A stretch of 64,000 nucleotides of DNA from Tritonibacter mobilis. Its GTDB lineage: Bacteria; Pseudomonadota; Alphaproteobacteria; Rhodobacterales; Rhodobacteraceae. Below the pieces are notes generated by a model, which did not search any database, had not been told where the DNA came from, and worked only from the letters and a program-made list of their open reading frames with translations. Shown here piece after piece: positions 56,198 through 64,000 of the stretch. The stretch is taken from NCBI RefSeq assembly GCF_001681715.1, contig NZ_LNWY01000014.1, positions 1 to 64,000 of the forward strand, in the 5' to 3' direction. The translations under genes and the position numbers were made by a program. Within the stretch, counting starts at the first letter, position 1. Each line of letters starts with the position of its first letter.

Positions 56198-56911
56198 TTA
56201 GCCTCCCAGGAAAGATTTGCGCACTTCGGGATCGGCCAAAAGCTCTTGCCCGGTGCCCGTATAGGCGTTTGCGCCCTGCACCAGAACATAGCCTTTGTCT
56301 GCGATTTCAAGCGCTTGTTTGGCGTTTTGCTCAACCATCAGGATCGGTAGCCCGGTGCGGGACACCTCGATGATGCGGTCAAACAGCTCATCCATCACGA
56401 TAGGCGACACGCCAGCGGTCGGCTCATCGAGCATCAAAACCTTGGGTTTGGTCATCAGCGCGCGGCCCACGGCCACCTGCTGGCGCTGACCGCCCGACAG
56501 CTCTCCGGCCGCCTGATGGCGCTTGTCCTTCAGGATCGGAAACAGGTGATAGACCTGATCCATCGTGTCGGAAAAATCGTCAGTGCGGATGAAGGCGCCC
56601 ATCTCAAGGTTTTCTTCGACCGTCATTGAGGTGAAGATATTGCTCGTTTGTGGAACAAAACCCATGCCCTTGATCACGCGTTCTTGCGGGCTGAGTGTGG
56701 TGATATCCTCACCGCCCAGACGCACCGCGCCAGATCGCACGTTCAGCATGCCAAATACGGCTTTCATCGCGGTGGATTTACCAGCGCCATTGGGGCCGAC
56801 GATGACAGCGATCTCGCCGGGGTTCACGGCGATGGTGCAGTCATGCAGGATGTCCGGCCCTTTGCCATAGCCACCCGTCATGCTGTCACCAATCAAAAAG
56901 GGTTCGCTCAT
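56198..56911 (-). CDS. livF: Branched-chain amino acid ABC ATPase LivF
   Basis: ATP-binding subunit, 237 residues. Walker A is GPNGAGKST, the Q-loop is in FVPQTSNIFTSM, the ABC signature LSGGQRQQVAVGRAL and Walker B VLMLDEPTAG with the LivF-specific VSPIVMDEL. It overlaps livG by four bases. Confidence 0.95.
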   Translation of the reverse strand: MSEPFLIGDSMTGGYGKGPDILHDCTIAVNPGEIAVIVGPNGAGKSTAMKAVFGMLNVRSGAVRLGGEDITTLSPQERVIKGMGFVPQTSNIFTSMTVEENLEMGAFIRTDDFSDTMDQVYHLFPILKDKRHQAAGELSGGQRQQVAVGRALMTKPKVLMLDEPTAGVSPIVMDELFDRIIEVSRTGLPILMVEQNAKQALEIADKGYVLVQGANAYTGTGQELLADPEVRKSFLGG

Positions 56912-57699
56912 GCGTCAGCCCCTTGCAATTTATCTTTGTTTTTCAGACCCGTGCCGAGATAAGCTTCGATCACCTGATCGTTTGCCTTGATCTCATCCAG
57001 CGTGCCTTCGGCAAGTTTCTTGCCTTCGGCCATGACGATCACCGGGTCACACAGACGGCCGATGAATTCCATGTCATGCTCGATCACCACGAAGGTGTAG
57101 CCGCGCTCCTCGTTGAGGCGCTTGATGGCATCGGCAATAGTATAAAGCAGCGTCCGGTTTACACCTGCGCCTACCTCGTCAAGGAAGACGATCTTGGCGT
57201 CGACCATCATGGTGCGGCCAAGTTCCAGCAGCTTTTTCTGGCCGCCAGAGATTTCACCTGCCTTGAGGTCCGCAATATGGCTGATGGTGAGGAACTCCAG
57301 CACCTCATCCGCCTTGGCGCGCAGGGCGCGTTCCTCATCAGCGATGCGCTTGCGTCCGAACCATGTGTTCCACAGCGTCTCACCCGATTGATTGCCCGGA
57401 ACCATCATCAGGTTCTCGCGGCAGGTCATCGAGGAGAACTCATGCGCGATCTGGAAGGTGCGCAGCAATCCTTTGTGGAACAGCTCATGCGGTGGCAGGC
57501 CCGTGATGTCCTCACCATCCATCAGGACTCGGCCTGACGTGGGAGGAAGAACCCCTGCCACCACGTTGAAAAGAGTGGTTTTTCCCGCACCGTTTGGTCC
57601 GATCAAACCAGTAATGGAGCCCTTGGCGATTTCCAGCGAAGCGCCGTCCACCGCGTGGAACCCGCCGAAGTGCTTATGCAAATCCTCGACGACGATCAT
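56908..57699 (-). CDS. livG: Branched-chain amino acid ABC ATPase LivG
   Basis: Second ATP-binding subunit, 263 residues. Walker A GPNGAGKTT, signature ISGGQKKLLELGRTM, Walker B IVFLDEVGAG (a Val in place of the usual Pro) and the LivG C-terminal VIVMAEGKKLAEGTLDEIKAN are present. The ATG at 57699 begins at MIVVEDLHKHFGG. A hairpin lies between it and livJ. Confidence 0.94.
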   Translation of the reverse strand: MIVVEDLHKHFGGFHAVDGASLEIAKGSITGLIGPNGAGKTTLFNVVAGVLPPTSGRVLMDGEDITGLPPHELFHKGLLRTFQIAHEFSSMTCRENLMMVPGNQSGETLWNTWFGRKRIADEERALRAKADEVLEFLTISHIADLKAGEISGGQKKLLELGRTMMVDAKIVFLDEVGAGVNRTLLYTIADAIKRLNEERGYTFVVIEHDMEFIGRLCDPVIVMAEGKKLAEGTLDEIKANDQVIEAYLGTGLKNKDKLQGADA

Positions 57700-57746
57700 G
57701 TCATGTAATCCCCTGCCGTCATATTTCGCGGCCCTTTTATTTGGAA

Positions 57747-57776
57747 CAGCCCGAGGCACTTGCGGCTCCCGGGCTG
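57747..57776 (-). promoter_or_regulatory. livJ-livG intercistronic hairpin
   Basis: CAGCCCG (57747-57753) and CGGGCTG (57770-57776) pair, on the minus strand followed by TTCC and an A-rich stretch. In liv-type operons such hairpins reduce downstream expression or protect the abundant binding-protein mRNA; here this is inferred. Confidence 0.45.
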
Positions 57777-57808
57777 ATCAGATCTCTAATGTGCGAAGAT
57801 GGCCCGCC

Positions 57809-59002
57809 TTAGCGGAATTTCACCGTCACGTTCTTTCCGTCCTGAACTTCGATCTCACGGAAGGAGCCTGCGCTCTCGCCGGGACCGATGAGGTTCACGC
57901 CGGTCGCGCCCTCATAGTCGATTTCACCGCCGTTGGCGAGAATTTCGAGCGCTTTGCCCAGCTCACCGGGGTTGATTTTCTCACCCGGGGCGTTGGCGAC
58001 TTCGGTGATCTTGGAGACGTAATCTTTGGGATCAACCGAACCGGATGCCTGCATCGCGAGCAGGAAAAGTGCTGCCGCATCATAGGATTCCGGGGAATAA
58101 GCGGAGGTGCCGTCAAAGCCCAACTCAGAAGCCTTGCCCGCAAAGATTTCGGCACCTTCGCTGTCGGAACCTGCGATCTGACCAAAGGAGCCGTTGAGGT
58201 CCGAACCGACGTTTGTCGGCAGCGAATCACCGATCATGCCGTCGGGCAGGCCGAAGGTGTCGAATGCACCGGTATCGAGCGCACCCTGAATGATGCCCAA
58301 ACCACCTTGATCCAGGTAGCCCGCAACCACAAGGATGTCGCCACCCGCAGATGCCAGCGCCGCGACCTCGGCAGAATAGTCACCTTTGCCATCTTCATGT
58401 GCGGTCACGATGGTCACTTCACCGCCAGCGGCTTCGAAGGACGACTGGATCGAATCCGCCAGACCCTTACCGTAGTCATTGTTGGTGTAGGTGATGGCGA
58501 TGCTATCGACGCCGCGATCAGCAAGAATCGACGCCATGATCTCGCCCTGACGGGCGTCCGAGGGGGTGGTGCGGAAGAACAGACCGTTGTCTTCCATAGA
58601 GGTCAGACCCGGCGAGCTTGCGGAAGGAGAAATCATCACCATGCCGTTCGGGATCGCGACGTTTTGCAGGATCGCACCGGTCACACCGGAGCAGTCGCCA
58701 CCCACGATGCCGCTTGCACCCTCAGCGATCAGCTTTTCGGCGTTTGCAGTAGCGAGACCGTTATCAATACATCCGGTATCTGCGCGCAGCGGCGTTACTG
58801 TTGCGCCATCGAACAGTTTGCCGGACTCGGAGACCTCGGACATGGCGAGTTCGGCGCCAGACGCCATGGTCGGTGCCAGAGATTCGATCGGGCCGGTGAA
58901 GCCAAACAGGATGCCGAGTTTGACTTCCTTGGGTTGGCCCTCTGCAAACGCGGTGCCAGCGCTCAATGCGATGGCTGCAGTCGCGGTCAGCAGTTTTTTC
59001 AT
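57809..59002 (-). CDS. livJ: Branched-chain amino acid periplasmic binding protein
   Basis: Type I periplasmic binding protein, 397 residues. A signal peptide covers residues 1 to about 22 (ending GTAFA), then the mature part starts VKLGILFGFTGPIESLAPTM. The two-lobe ligand domain includes ...SEGASGIVGGDCSGVTGAI and AYTNNDYGKGLADSIQ-like segments. GGGAG seven bases before the ATG at 59002 supports the start. It heads the livJGFHM operon; amino acid specificity cannot be read. Confidence 0.9.
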   Translation of the reverse strand: MKKLLTATAAIALSAGTAFAEGQPKEVKLGILFGFTGPIESLAPTMASGAELAMSEVSESGKLFDGATVTPLRADTGCIDNGLATANAEKLIAEGASGIVGGDCSGVTGAILQNVAIPNGMVMISPSASSPGLTSMEDNGLFFRTTPSDARQGEIMASILADRGVDSIAITYTNNDYGKGLADSIQSSFEAAGGEVTIVTAHEDGKGDYSAEVAALASAGGDILVVAGYLDQGGLGIIQGALDTGAFDTFGLPDGMIGDSLPTNVGSDLNGSFGQIAGSDSEGAEIFAGKASELGFDGTSAYSPESYDAAALFLLAMQASGSVDPKDYVSKITEVANAPGEKINPGELGKALEILANGGEIDYEGATGVNLIGPGESAGSFREIEVQDGKNVTVKFR

Positions 59003-59141
59003 TTGAAAACTCCCTTGTTGGAACAATGTTGTTCGAGAGGAACCCTATGCAAGCCCCGCAGGAAAGGGAAGAGCGATCAGACAGGCTTTTTGTTACGTTA
59101 CATTGTCTGCGCTAACACCTCTGCATCAAAGGAGAAAGCCA

Positions 59142-60248
59142 ATGCTACGACCCTTTGCCGTGATCGCGGCACTCACGTTTGGAGCCACCATCCTGCAGTC
59201 CATTTCCGCAATCGCAATGGAAAGCTCGCAAGGTGAACTGCGGGTTGAAAAAATGGCGGATGGCTTTGATGTTCCTTGGGCTTTTACCTTCCTGCCCGAC
59301 GGTGCGATGCTGGTAACAGAACGAGCCGGGCAACTTTGGTACCTGAAAGGTGATAGGCGTCATCAGGTCAAAGGCGTGCCAAATGTTGCGGCTGACGGGC
59401 AGGGTGGTTTGCTCGACGTTGTGGCCGCGCGGGACTTTCCCCAAAGCCGGACTGTTTACCTGACTTTCTCACGCCCACAGGGACGCGGTGCCGGAACCGC
59501 TGTGGCGCGTGGGCGGCTTAGTTCCGATGCCACACGATTCGAGGATATCAAAGTGATATTTGAGGCCACACCCGGTGCGCGCGGGGGGCGTCATTTTGGC
59601 TCTCGCGTGCTCGAAGCGCAGGATGGCAGCCTGTTTGTAAGCCTCGGAGAGCGCGGCGACCGTCCCAGCGCGCAGGATCTGGCGCGCGAGCAAGGATCAA
59701 TCATCCGCATTCTGCCGGATGGGCGTATTCCCAGTGATAATCCCTTTGTCGATGTTGCGGGCGCACGTCCTGCAATCTGGTCTTATGGCCATCGAAACCC
59801 GCAGGGCATGGCGATGGACGCGAAGGGCAATATCTGGGCGGTCGAACACGGTGCGAGAGGTGGCGATGAGGTGAACCGGATTGAGCGCGGTGCAAATTAT
59901 GGCTGGCCGGTGATATCCTATGGCAGGCATTATTCCGGCCTCAAGATTGGCGAAGGCAGCGCCAAACCGGGCTTGCATCAGCCAGAATGGTATTGGGACC
60001 CTTCAATCGCGCCGTCTGGAATGTTGATCTATTCTGGCGCGCTGTGGCCAAAATGGCGTGGCGACATCTTTGTCGGATCGCTGAAGTTCGATTACATATC
60101 GAGGCTGTCCGGAACAAAGCTGCAGGAAGTAGAAAAGCTGCAATCCCCCGAGACAGGCCGTATACGTGACATCCGCGAAGCCCCGGATGGCGCGATCTGG
60201 TTCGCATCTGAGTATGAGGGGGCCCTTTACAGGATCACCCCAGAGTAG
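59142..60248 (+). CDS. PQQ-dependent aldose sugar dehydrogenase-like (YliI)
   Basis: A 368-residue beta-propeller protein of the soluble glucose/sorbosone dehydrogenase group, exported by an N-terminal signal peptide (residues 1 to about 26, ending AIAM). Motifs include DVPWAFTFLPDGAMLVTER, GLLDVVAARDF, YGHRNPQGMA with the catalytic His, and EHGARGGDEVN. Relatives oxidise aldoses using PQQ bound in the propeller. No PQQ biosynthesis genes are nearby, so cofactor supply is not shown. AAGGAG precedes the ATG. Confidence 0.87.
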   Translation: MLRPFAVIAALTFGATILQSISAIAMESSQGELRVEKMADGFDVPWAFTFLPDGAMLVTERAGQLWYLKGDRRHQVKGVPNVAADGQGGLLDVVAARDFPQSRTVYLTFSRPQGRGAGTAVARGRLSSDATRFEDIKVIFEATPGARGGRHFGSRVLEAQDGSLFVSLGERGDRPSAQDLAREQGSIIRILPDGRIPSDNPFVDVAGARPAIWSYGHRNPQGMAMDAKGNIWAVEHGARGGDEVNRIERGANYGWPVISYGRHYSGLKIGEGSAKPGLHQPEWYWDPSIAPSGMLIYSGALWPKWRGDIFVGSLKFDYISRLSGTKLQEVEKLQSPETGRIRDIREAPDGAIWFASEYEGALYRITPE

Positions 60249-60251
60249 ACG

Positions 60252-61256
60252 TCAGGTGATCTGACGCACACCTTTGCTGCCACGCTCGCGATAGGGCGTT
60301 GTGTCATAATGTGCCCGGTAACATTTGGAAAAATGCGACGGGGAGGCAAACCCGCAGGCCAGCGCCACGTTGATCACACTCATATCTGTCTGCATCAACA
60401 GGTTACGGGCCTTTTGCAGGCGCAGTTCCATGTAGTAGCGCTTGGGGCTGCGGTTCAGGTAGCGGCGAAACAGCCGTTCCAACTGACGGGTGGACATGCC
60501 GACATCCTCAGCAAGAACCGACGGGCTGATGGGCTCTTCGATGTTTTTCTCCATCATCTGGATCACCATCGAGAGTTTCGGATGGCGTACACCAATACGC
60601 GTAGGGATCGACAGTCGCTGGGTGTCCTGATCGGTCCGGATCGATGAATAGATCAGCTGATCCGCCACCAGATTTGCCAGTTCTTCGCCATGATCGTCGG
60701 CGATGATCTTCAGCATCAGATCGATCGAGGAGGTCCCACCCGCAGTCGACAGACGGTTGCCATCAATCACAAAGACCGATTTGGTCAGATCAACGTCCTC
60801 GAATTCTTCGGCAAAACTGTCAGAGTTCTCCCAGTGGATTGTCGCACGTTTCCCATCCAGCAAGCCCGCTTTGGCCAGCGTGTAGGACGCAGTACAAAGT
60901 CCGGCGATCGTCAGCCCCTTGCGCGCCTCGCGCCGAAGCCATGACAAAACCCGCTTCGAGGTCGCTTTCTGAACTTCGATCCCGCCACACACCATGATGG
61001 TGTCATCGCGCTGAAGCTCGGAAAAATCAGAATCCACCTGAAACACCGTCCCGGCAGAACAGGTGACGGTTTCGCCACCTTCACCGACGAGGTTCCACGA
61101 ATAGAGCTCCCGCCCAGCCATCCGGTTGGCAATACGCAGCGATTCCATCGCAGCGGAGAAGCACAGCAATGTGAACTGATCCAGAAGGACAAACGTAAAC
61201 CGGCGATGTTTACCGCCCGAAGTCAGTTCAGGAAGCGTCTCTGGCTTGGTTTGCAT
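60252..61256 (-). CDS. GbdR-like AraC-family regulator with GATase1 domain
   Basis: A 334-residue regulator with an N-terminal DJ-1/GATase1-type domain (residues 1 to about 195; FVLLDQFTLLCFSAAME, TIAGLCTASYTLAKAGLLDG) and a C-terminal AraC double helix-turn-helix (VGMSTRQLERLFRRYLNRSP and NVALACGFASPSHFSKCYRAHY). This layout matches GbdR/CdhR regulators of glycine betaine and carnitine catabolism. No betaine genes are beside it, so the inducer is inferred. AAGGA eight bases before the ATG at 61256 supports the start. Confidence 0.86.
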   Translation of the reverse strand: MQTKPETLPELTSGGKHRRFTFVLLDQFTLLCFSAAMESLRIANRMAGRELYSWNLVGEGGETVTCSAGTVFQVDSDFSELQRDDTIMVCGGIEVQKATSKRVLSWLRREARKGLTIAGLCTASYTLAKAGLLDGKRATIHWENSDSFAEEFEDVDLTKSVFVIDGNRLSTAGGTSSIDLMLKIIADDHGEELANLVADQLIYSSIRTDQDTQRLSIPTRIGVRHPKLSMVIQMMEKNIEEPISPSVLAEDVGMSTRQLERLFRRYLNRSPKRYYMELRLQKARNLLMQTDMSVINVALACGFASPSHFSKCYRAHYDTTPYRERGSKGVRQIT

Positions 61257-61457
61257 GGCTCGGGTCCTTACAAATCGGGTCTTTTTAGACGGAGCTGGGA
61301 AAGCCACGCGACACGGAGGCCGCGAATTCGGGAAACCTGCTCACAGGATAGCGTCCGGGTCAAGATGTGGAAATTCTAAACTGGCCACTGTTAGCGCTCT
61401 TATGTATACGCTTCTTTCGTAAATCACGGTTCCAAAGTCATTTTCGGAGTGAAAACC

Positions 61458-62828
61458 ATGAGCAACTGGCAAAAATCGAACTGGCGCAGCAAGCCGCGGG
61501 TCCAGATGCCGGACTATACCGACCAGGATGCACTGCACTCTGTCGAAGCGCAGCTGGCCAAGTATCCGCCACTGGTTTTTGCAGGCGAAGCGCGCCGCCT
61601 GAAGGCGCAACTCGGCGCAGCCGGCCGGGGCGAGGCGTTCTTGCTTCAGGGCGGCGATTGTGCGGAAAGCTTTGAACAATTCAGCGCCGATGGCATTCGC
61701 GATACCTTTAAGGTGATGCTGCAGATGGCGATGGTTCTGACCTATGGCGCAAAGGTGCCGGTGGTCAAAGTTGGCCGTATGGCTGGTCAATTTGCCAAGC
61801 CACGTTCCGCCCCAACGGAGACCATCAATGGGGTCGAACTGCCGAGCTATCGTGGGGACATCATCAACGAGCTGGCTTTCACCCCCGAAGCGCGCATTCC
61901 CGACCCGAAGAAAATGCTGCAGGCCTACACGCAGGCTGCCGCAACGCTGAACCTGATCCGTGCCTTCTCTACCGGTGGGTATGCAGATGTGCATCAGGTC
62001 CACGCGTGGACGCTGGGTTTTACCGAAGGCGATAAAGCCGAAGCCTATCGTGACATGGCGAACCGGATCACCGATACGCTTGATTTCATGAAAGCGGCAG
62101 GGGTGACCAAGGACAACGCGCACACGCTGCAGACGGTGGAATATTACACCAGCCACGAGGGCTTGTTGCTCGAATATGAAGAAGCGCTGACCCGTCTTGA
62201 TTCCACCTCTGGAAAATGGCTGGCGGGATCTGGTCACATGATCTGGATCGGTGACCGTACGCGCCAACCCGATGGCGCGCATGTCGAATTCTGCAGTGGG
62301 GTGCTGAATCCGATTGGTCTGAAATGCGGTCCAACCACCACAGCCGACGACCTCAAGGTATTGATGCAAAAGCTCAATCCTGAGAACGAAGAAGGCAAGC
62401 TGACCCTGATCGCACGTTTTGGCGCAGGCAAAGTTGCAGATCATCTGCCCCGGCTTGTACAAGCGGTAAAGGACGAGGGTGCCAAGGTTACTTGGGTCTG
62501 TGATCCGATGCACGGCAACACGATCAAATCCGCAAGCGGCTACAAAACGCGCCCGTTTGAATCGGTGCTGCGTGAGGTGCGTGACTTCTTTGGCGTTCAT
62601 CAGGCCGAGGGCACAATTCCGGGCGGTGTTCATTTTGAAATGACCGGTCAGGACGTAACCGAATGCACAGGTGGCGTACGCGAGGTGACCGACGAAGATC
62701 TCAGCGATCGGTATCATACAGCCTGTGATCCGCGTCTGAATGCCGATCAATCTCTGGAACTGGCGTTCCTTGTGGCGGAAGAGCTGTCACGTCTTCGGAC
62801 GCCTGACGATTCTCGCGCCGCGATCTAA
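61458..62828 (+). CDS. aroG: Class II 3-deoxy-7-phosphoheptulonate synthase
   Basis: First enzyme of the shikimate pathway, joining phosphoenolpyruvate and erythrose 4-phosphate. The 456-residue size and motifs are of the class II (plant-like, AroG/AroH-II) type: [37 protein letters not shown]-like [11 protein letters not shown] and [11 protein letters not shown] with the metal-binding Cys and His residues. A GTG nine bases before is also possible. A terminator follows. Confidence 0.94.
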   Translation: MSNWQKSNWRSKPRVQMPDYTDQDALHSVEAQLAKYPPLVFAGEARRLKAQLGAAGRGEAFLLQGGDCAESFEQFSADGIRDTFKVMLQMAMVLTYGAKVPVVKVGRMAGQFAKPRSAPTETINGVELPSYRGDIINELAFTPEARIPDPKKMLQAYTQAAATLNLIRAFSTGGYADVHQVHAWTLGFTEGDKAEAYRDMANRITDTLDFMKAAGVTKDNAHTLQTVEYYTSHEGLLLEYEEALTRLDSTSGKWLAGSGHMIWIGDRTRQPDGAHVEFCSGVLNPIGLKCGPTTTADDLKVLMQKLNPENEEGKLTLIARFGAGKVADHLPRLVQAVKDEGAKVTWVCDPMHGNTIKSASGYKTRPFESVLREVRDFFGVHQAEGTIPGGVHFEMTGQDVTECTGGVREVTDEDLSDRYHTACDPRLNADQSLELAFLVAEELSRLRTPDDSRAAI

Positions 62829-62853
62829 CGCGCGCAGGCTTTCCTTCAAACTC

Positions 62854-62885
62854 AACGGCTCGCATTTTTTGCGGGCCGTTTTTTT
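62854..62885 (+). terminator. Rho-independent terminator after aroG
   Basis: AACGGCTCGC (62854-62863) and GCGGGCCGTT (62871-62880) pair (one G-U) over a seven-base loop, followed by five Ts. Confidence 0.88.
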
Positions 62886-62913
62886 GTGACCGTTCTCGAT
62901 TTGCGTCATACTC

Positions 62914-62951
62914 AAAAAAGAACACCCGGAACGCGTTCTGCGTCCGGGCGT
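62914..62951 (-). terminator. Rho-independent terminator of the PAS gene
   Basis: On the minus strand the arms near 62943-62951 and 62922-62930 pair, with an inner stem (31-34 with 40-43 of this decade) and a six-U run at 62914-62919. It ends the minus-strand PAS gene. Confidence 0.75.
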
Positions 62952-63026
62952 CAATGCTTCAACGTCTATGTCCAGTAGGTTGAAACTTAAGCTAATTCTC
63001 GGTGCTTTCGATTCGAATTTTAGTAA

Positions 63027-63971
63027 TCAGTCCCGCGAAACCACAAGGCGCAGGTGTGGTGCGCCATTCTTGAGCTTGCCACCGCGAGGCGGGCGCGACA
63101 CCAGTTTTTCGGCTTCTGTCGTCGAGACGGTTTCCAGCGCGACCGGCGCGGGTTTTGCGTCCGAGCGAGAGGGCGAGCGCGTGGATTTCAACGCATCCTT
63201 GTTTTCGCGGCGGGCGCGATCCAACAAAGAACGGGCCTCATCCATCAAGCTGGTGGATTTACGCTCAAAAGTTGAACGCGGTTCACCAAAGCCGTCCGTT
63301 TGCGGCGTTTTATTGGTCAAATCACGCTGTGACATGTCCTGCAGGTGCGGATCGGACACCCGAGGCGTCGCTTTGAACTCCGGAGCAGCCTTCGATTGCT
63401 CGTTTTTGGTGATTTTGCGAATCTCACAATTGTCGACGAGGAAGCGCTGCGAAACGCGGCTTGCCCCGCCTTCGGAAACCATCACACCCAGCGCGCGGCT
63501 TACATCGCCCAGATCACTGCGCAGTGGCAGCAGGATCATCTTGGCAGTGCGGCTACCGCGAAGGCGTGTTGCCTCAGTGTGCAGATCAAACTCCAGAATG
63601 GAGGGATCGTCGAACATATGTTCCAGCGCGGCGCTGACGGTCTTGCGTGACTCGGCGGTGAAGAATGCGGTCAGAGGCATGCCGCGAACTTCCATTCCGG
63701 CCAGTTCGTTGACCTTCTGACCAGCAAGACGGAAACGTGCGATCCCCGGTGCAACGCGCTCCAGAATGAAAGTCTGGCTGAGGATATTTTCCAGACCACG
63801 CGGATCAACCTGCGAGCGGCTGGGAATGTCGTCGCCACGACGCAGAGCAGTCCAATAAGCCTCGGCCTGACGCAGAGGCGACACGTTTGAGCGTGTGCGA
63901 AAGCGATCCATTGCTACCACTTTATCCAACCCTGTCTTCTTGTCTGCGCCGTCGTGACCGCGAAAAATCAT
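63027..63971 (-). CDS. PAS-domain protein of unknown function
   Basis: A 314-residue protein with an N-terminal PAS_5-type domain (about residues 30-175; AEAYWTALRRGDDIPSRSQV and FILERVAPGIARFRLAGQKV). A long, polar, basic tail follows (SKAAPEF, RKSTSLMDEARSLLDRARREN, SRPPRGGKLKNG). PAS_5 proteins are common in alphaproteobacteria, and one Caulobacter member (MopJ) affects cell-cycle signalling; here the role is unknown. GAGGA seven bases before 63971 supports the start over the internal ATG at 63911. Confidence 0.72.
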   Translation of the reverse strand: MIFRGHDGADKKTGLDKVVAMDRFRTRSNVSPLRQAEAYWTALRRGDDIPSRSQVDPRGLENILSQTFILERVAPGIARFRLAGQKVNELAGMEVRGMPLTAFFTAESRKTVSAALEHMFDDPSILEFDLHTEATRLRGSRTAKMILLPLRSDLGDVSRALGVMVSEGGASRVSQRFLVDNCEIRKITKNEQSKAAPEFKATPRVSDPHLQDMSQRDLTNKTPQTDGFGEPRSTFERKSTSLMDEARSLLDRARRENKDALKSTRSPSRSDAKPAPVALETVSTTEAEKLVSRPPRGGKLKNGAPHLRLVVSRD

Positions 63972-64000
63972 TATCTTGTCCTCTGCATCCGGTTCCAGCA

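Noticed and set aside
57392-59236. A 614-codon open frame opposite livG and livJ
   Set aside because: It is antisense to well-identified liv genes and crosses several gene borders; no motifs are recognisable.
61341-62750. A 469-codon frame opposite aroG
   Set aside because: Same reason: shadow of the class II DAHP synthase gene; no family features.
1-64000. CRISPR arrays, prophage, rRNA or plasmid origin
   Set aside because: No tandem repeat-spacer pattern, phage structural genes, rRNA sequence or replication genes were seen.

Overview
The window looks like chromosomal DNA of a marine alphaproteobacterium of the Rhodobacteraceae (Roseobacter group). Three things point there. The block dusB(nifR3)-ntrB-ntrC-ntrY-ntrX-trkA-trkH-hfq-hflX is in the order typical of that family. 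The proteins have alphaproteobacterial hallmarks: fused IspDF, NtrC without GAFTGA, metal-site-altered HemB, COX15-type CtaA, and RcnB, DUF502 and Usg family members. Coding density is high, with many 4-base ATGA overlaps. There is no phage, plasmid, CRISPR or rRNA signal; the only mobile DNA is one IS5-type element at the left edge.

Layout, left to right. 1-1100: an IS5-family (IS427-like) insertion sequence with 14-bp inverted repeats, sitting just upstream of lipA. 1184-7000: lipoyl synthase, an M20 amidohydrolase, an RcnB-like periplasmic protein, hypoxanthine phosphoribosyltransferase, a COQ10/RatA START protein, and the coupled minus-strand operon ispDF-pgpA-pncC. 7159-19079: the nitrogen-signalling, potassium and RNA-chaperone block, all on the plus strand. 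19100-30000: penicillin-acylase-like hydrolase, beta-hydroxyacid dehydrogenase, SYLF lipoprotein, hemB, a small membrane protein, mfd and a Bcr/CflA-type MFS pump. 30000-33400: a FrnE-like thioredoxin-fold protein and an acyl-CoA ligase, divergent from an XRE-cupin regulator. 33400-41000: an orphan peptide-binding protein, a strong candidate sRNA gene, 3-hydroxybutyrate dehydrogenase with a patatin, DUF502, psuG-psuK for pseudouridine breakdown, and a ThiE-like protein. 41000-49500: TrmJ-like methyltransferase, ctaA, an M32 carboxypeptidase, gyrA, usg, pgl and a thioesterase. 49550-49910: tRNA-Gly(CCC) and tRNA-Leu(UAG). 50100-53170: a MarR regulator divergent from a transporter/N-carbamoyl-amino-acid hydrolase pair. 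53443-59002: a GrlR-like protein and the complete livJGFHM branched-chain amino acid ABC operon. 59142-63971: a PQQ-type sugar dehydrogenase, a GbdR-like AraC regulator, class II DAHP synthase and a PAS protein.

The content is mostly core metabolism and regulation. NtrBC and NtrYX would sense nitrogen status, and TrkAH imports potassium. Hfq, in the same block, would serve sRNAs such as the candidate at 35350-35424. The liv, M20 and carbamoylase genes supply amino acid nitrogen. I saw no clear defence or biosynthetic novelty. The most promising undescribed items are the sRNA candidate, the structured 3' region at 53179-53241, the ThiE-like protein lacking the usual phosphate-binding motif, and several small conserved proteins without known function. 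All function calls rest on reading the sequence and recalled family knowledge; no database search was run.
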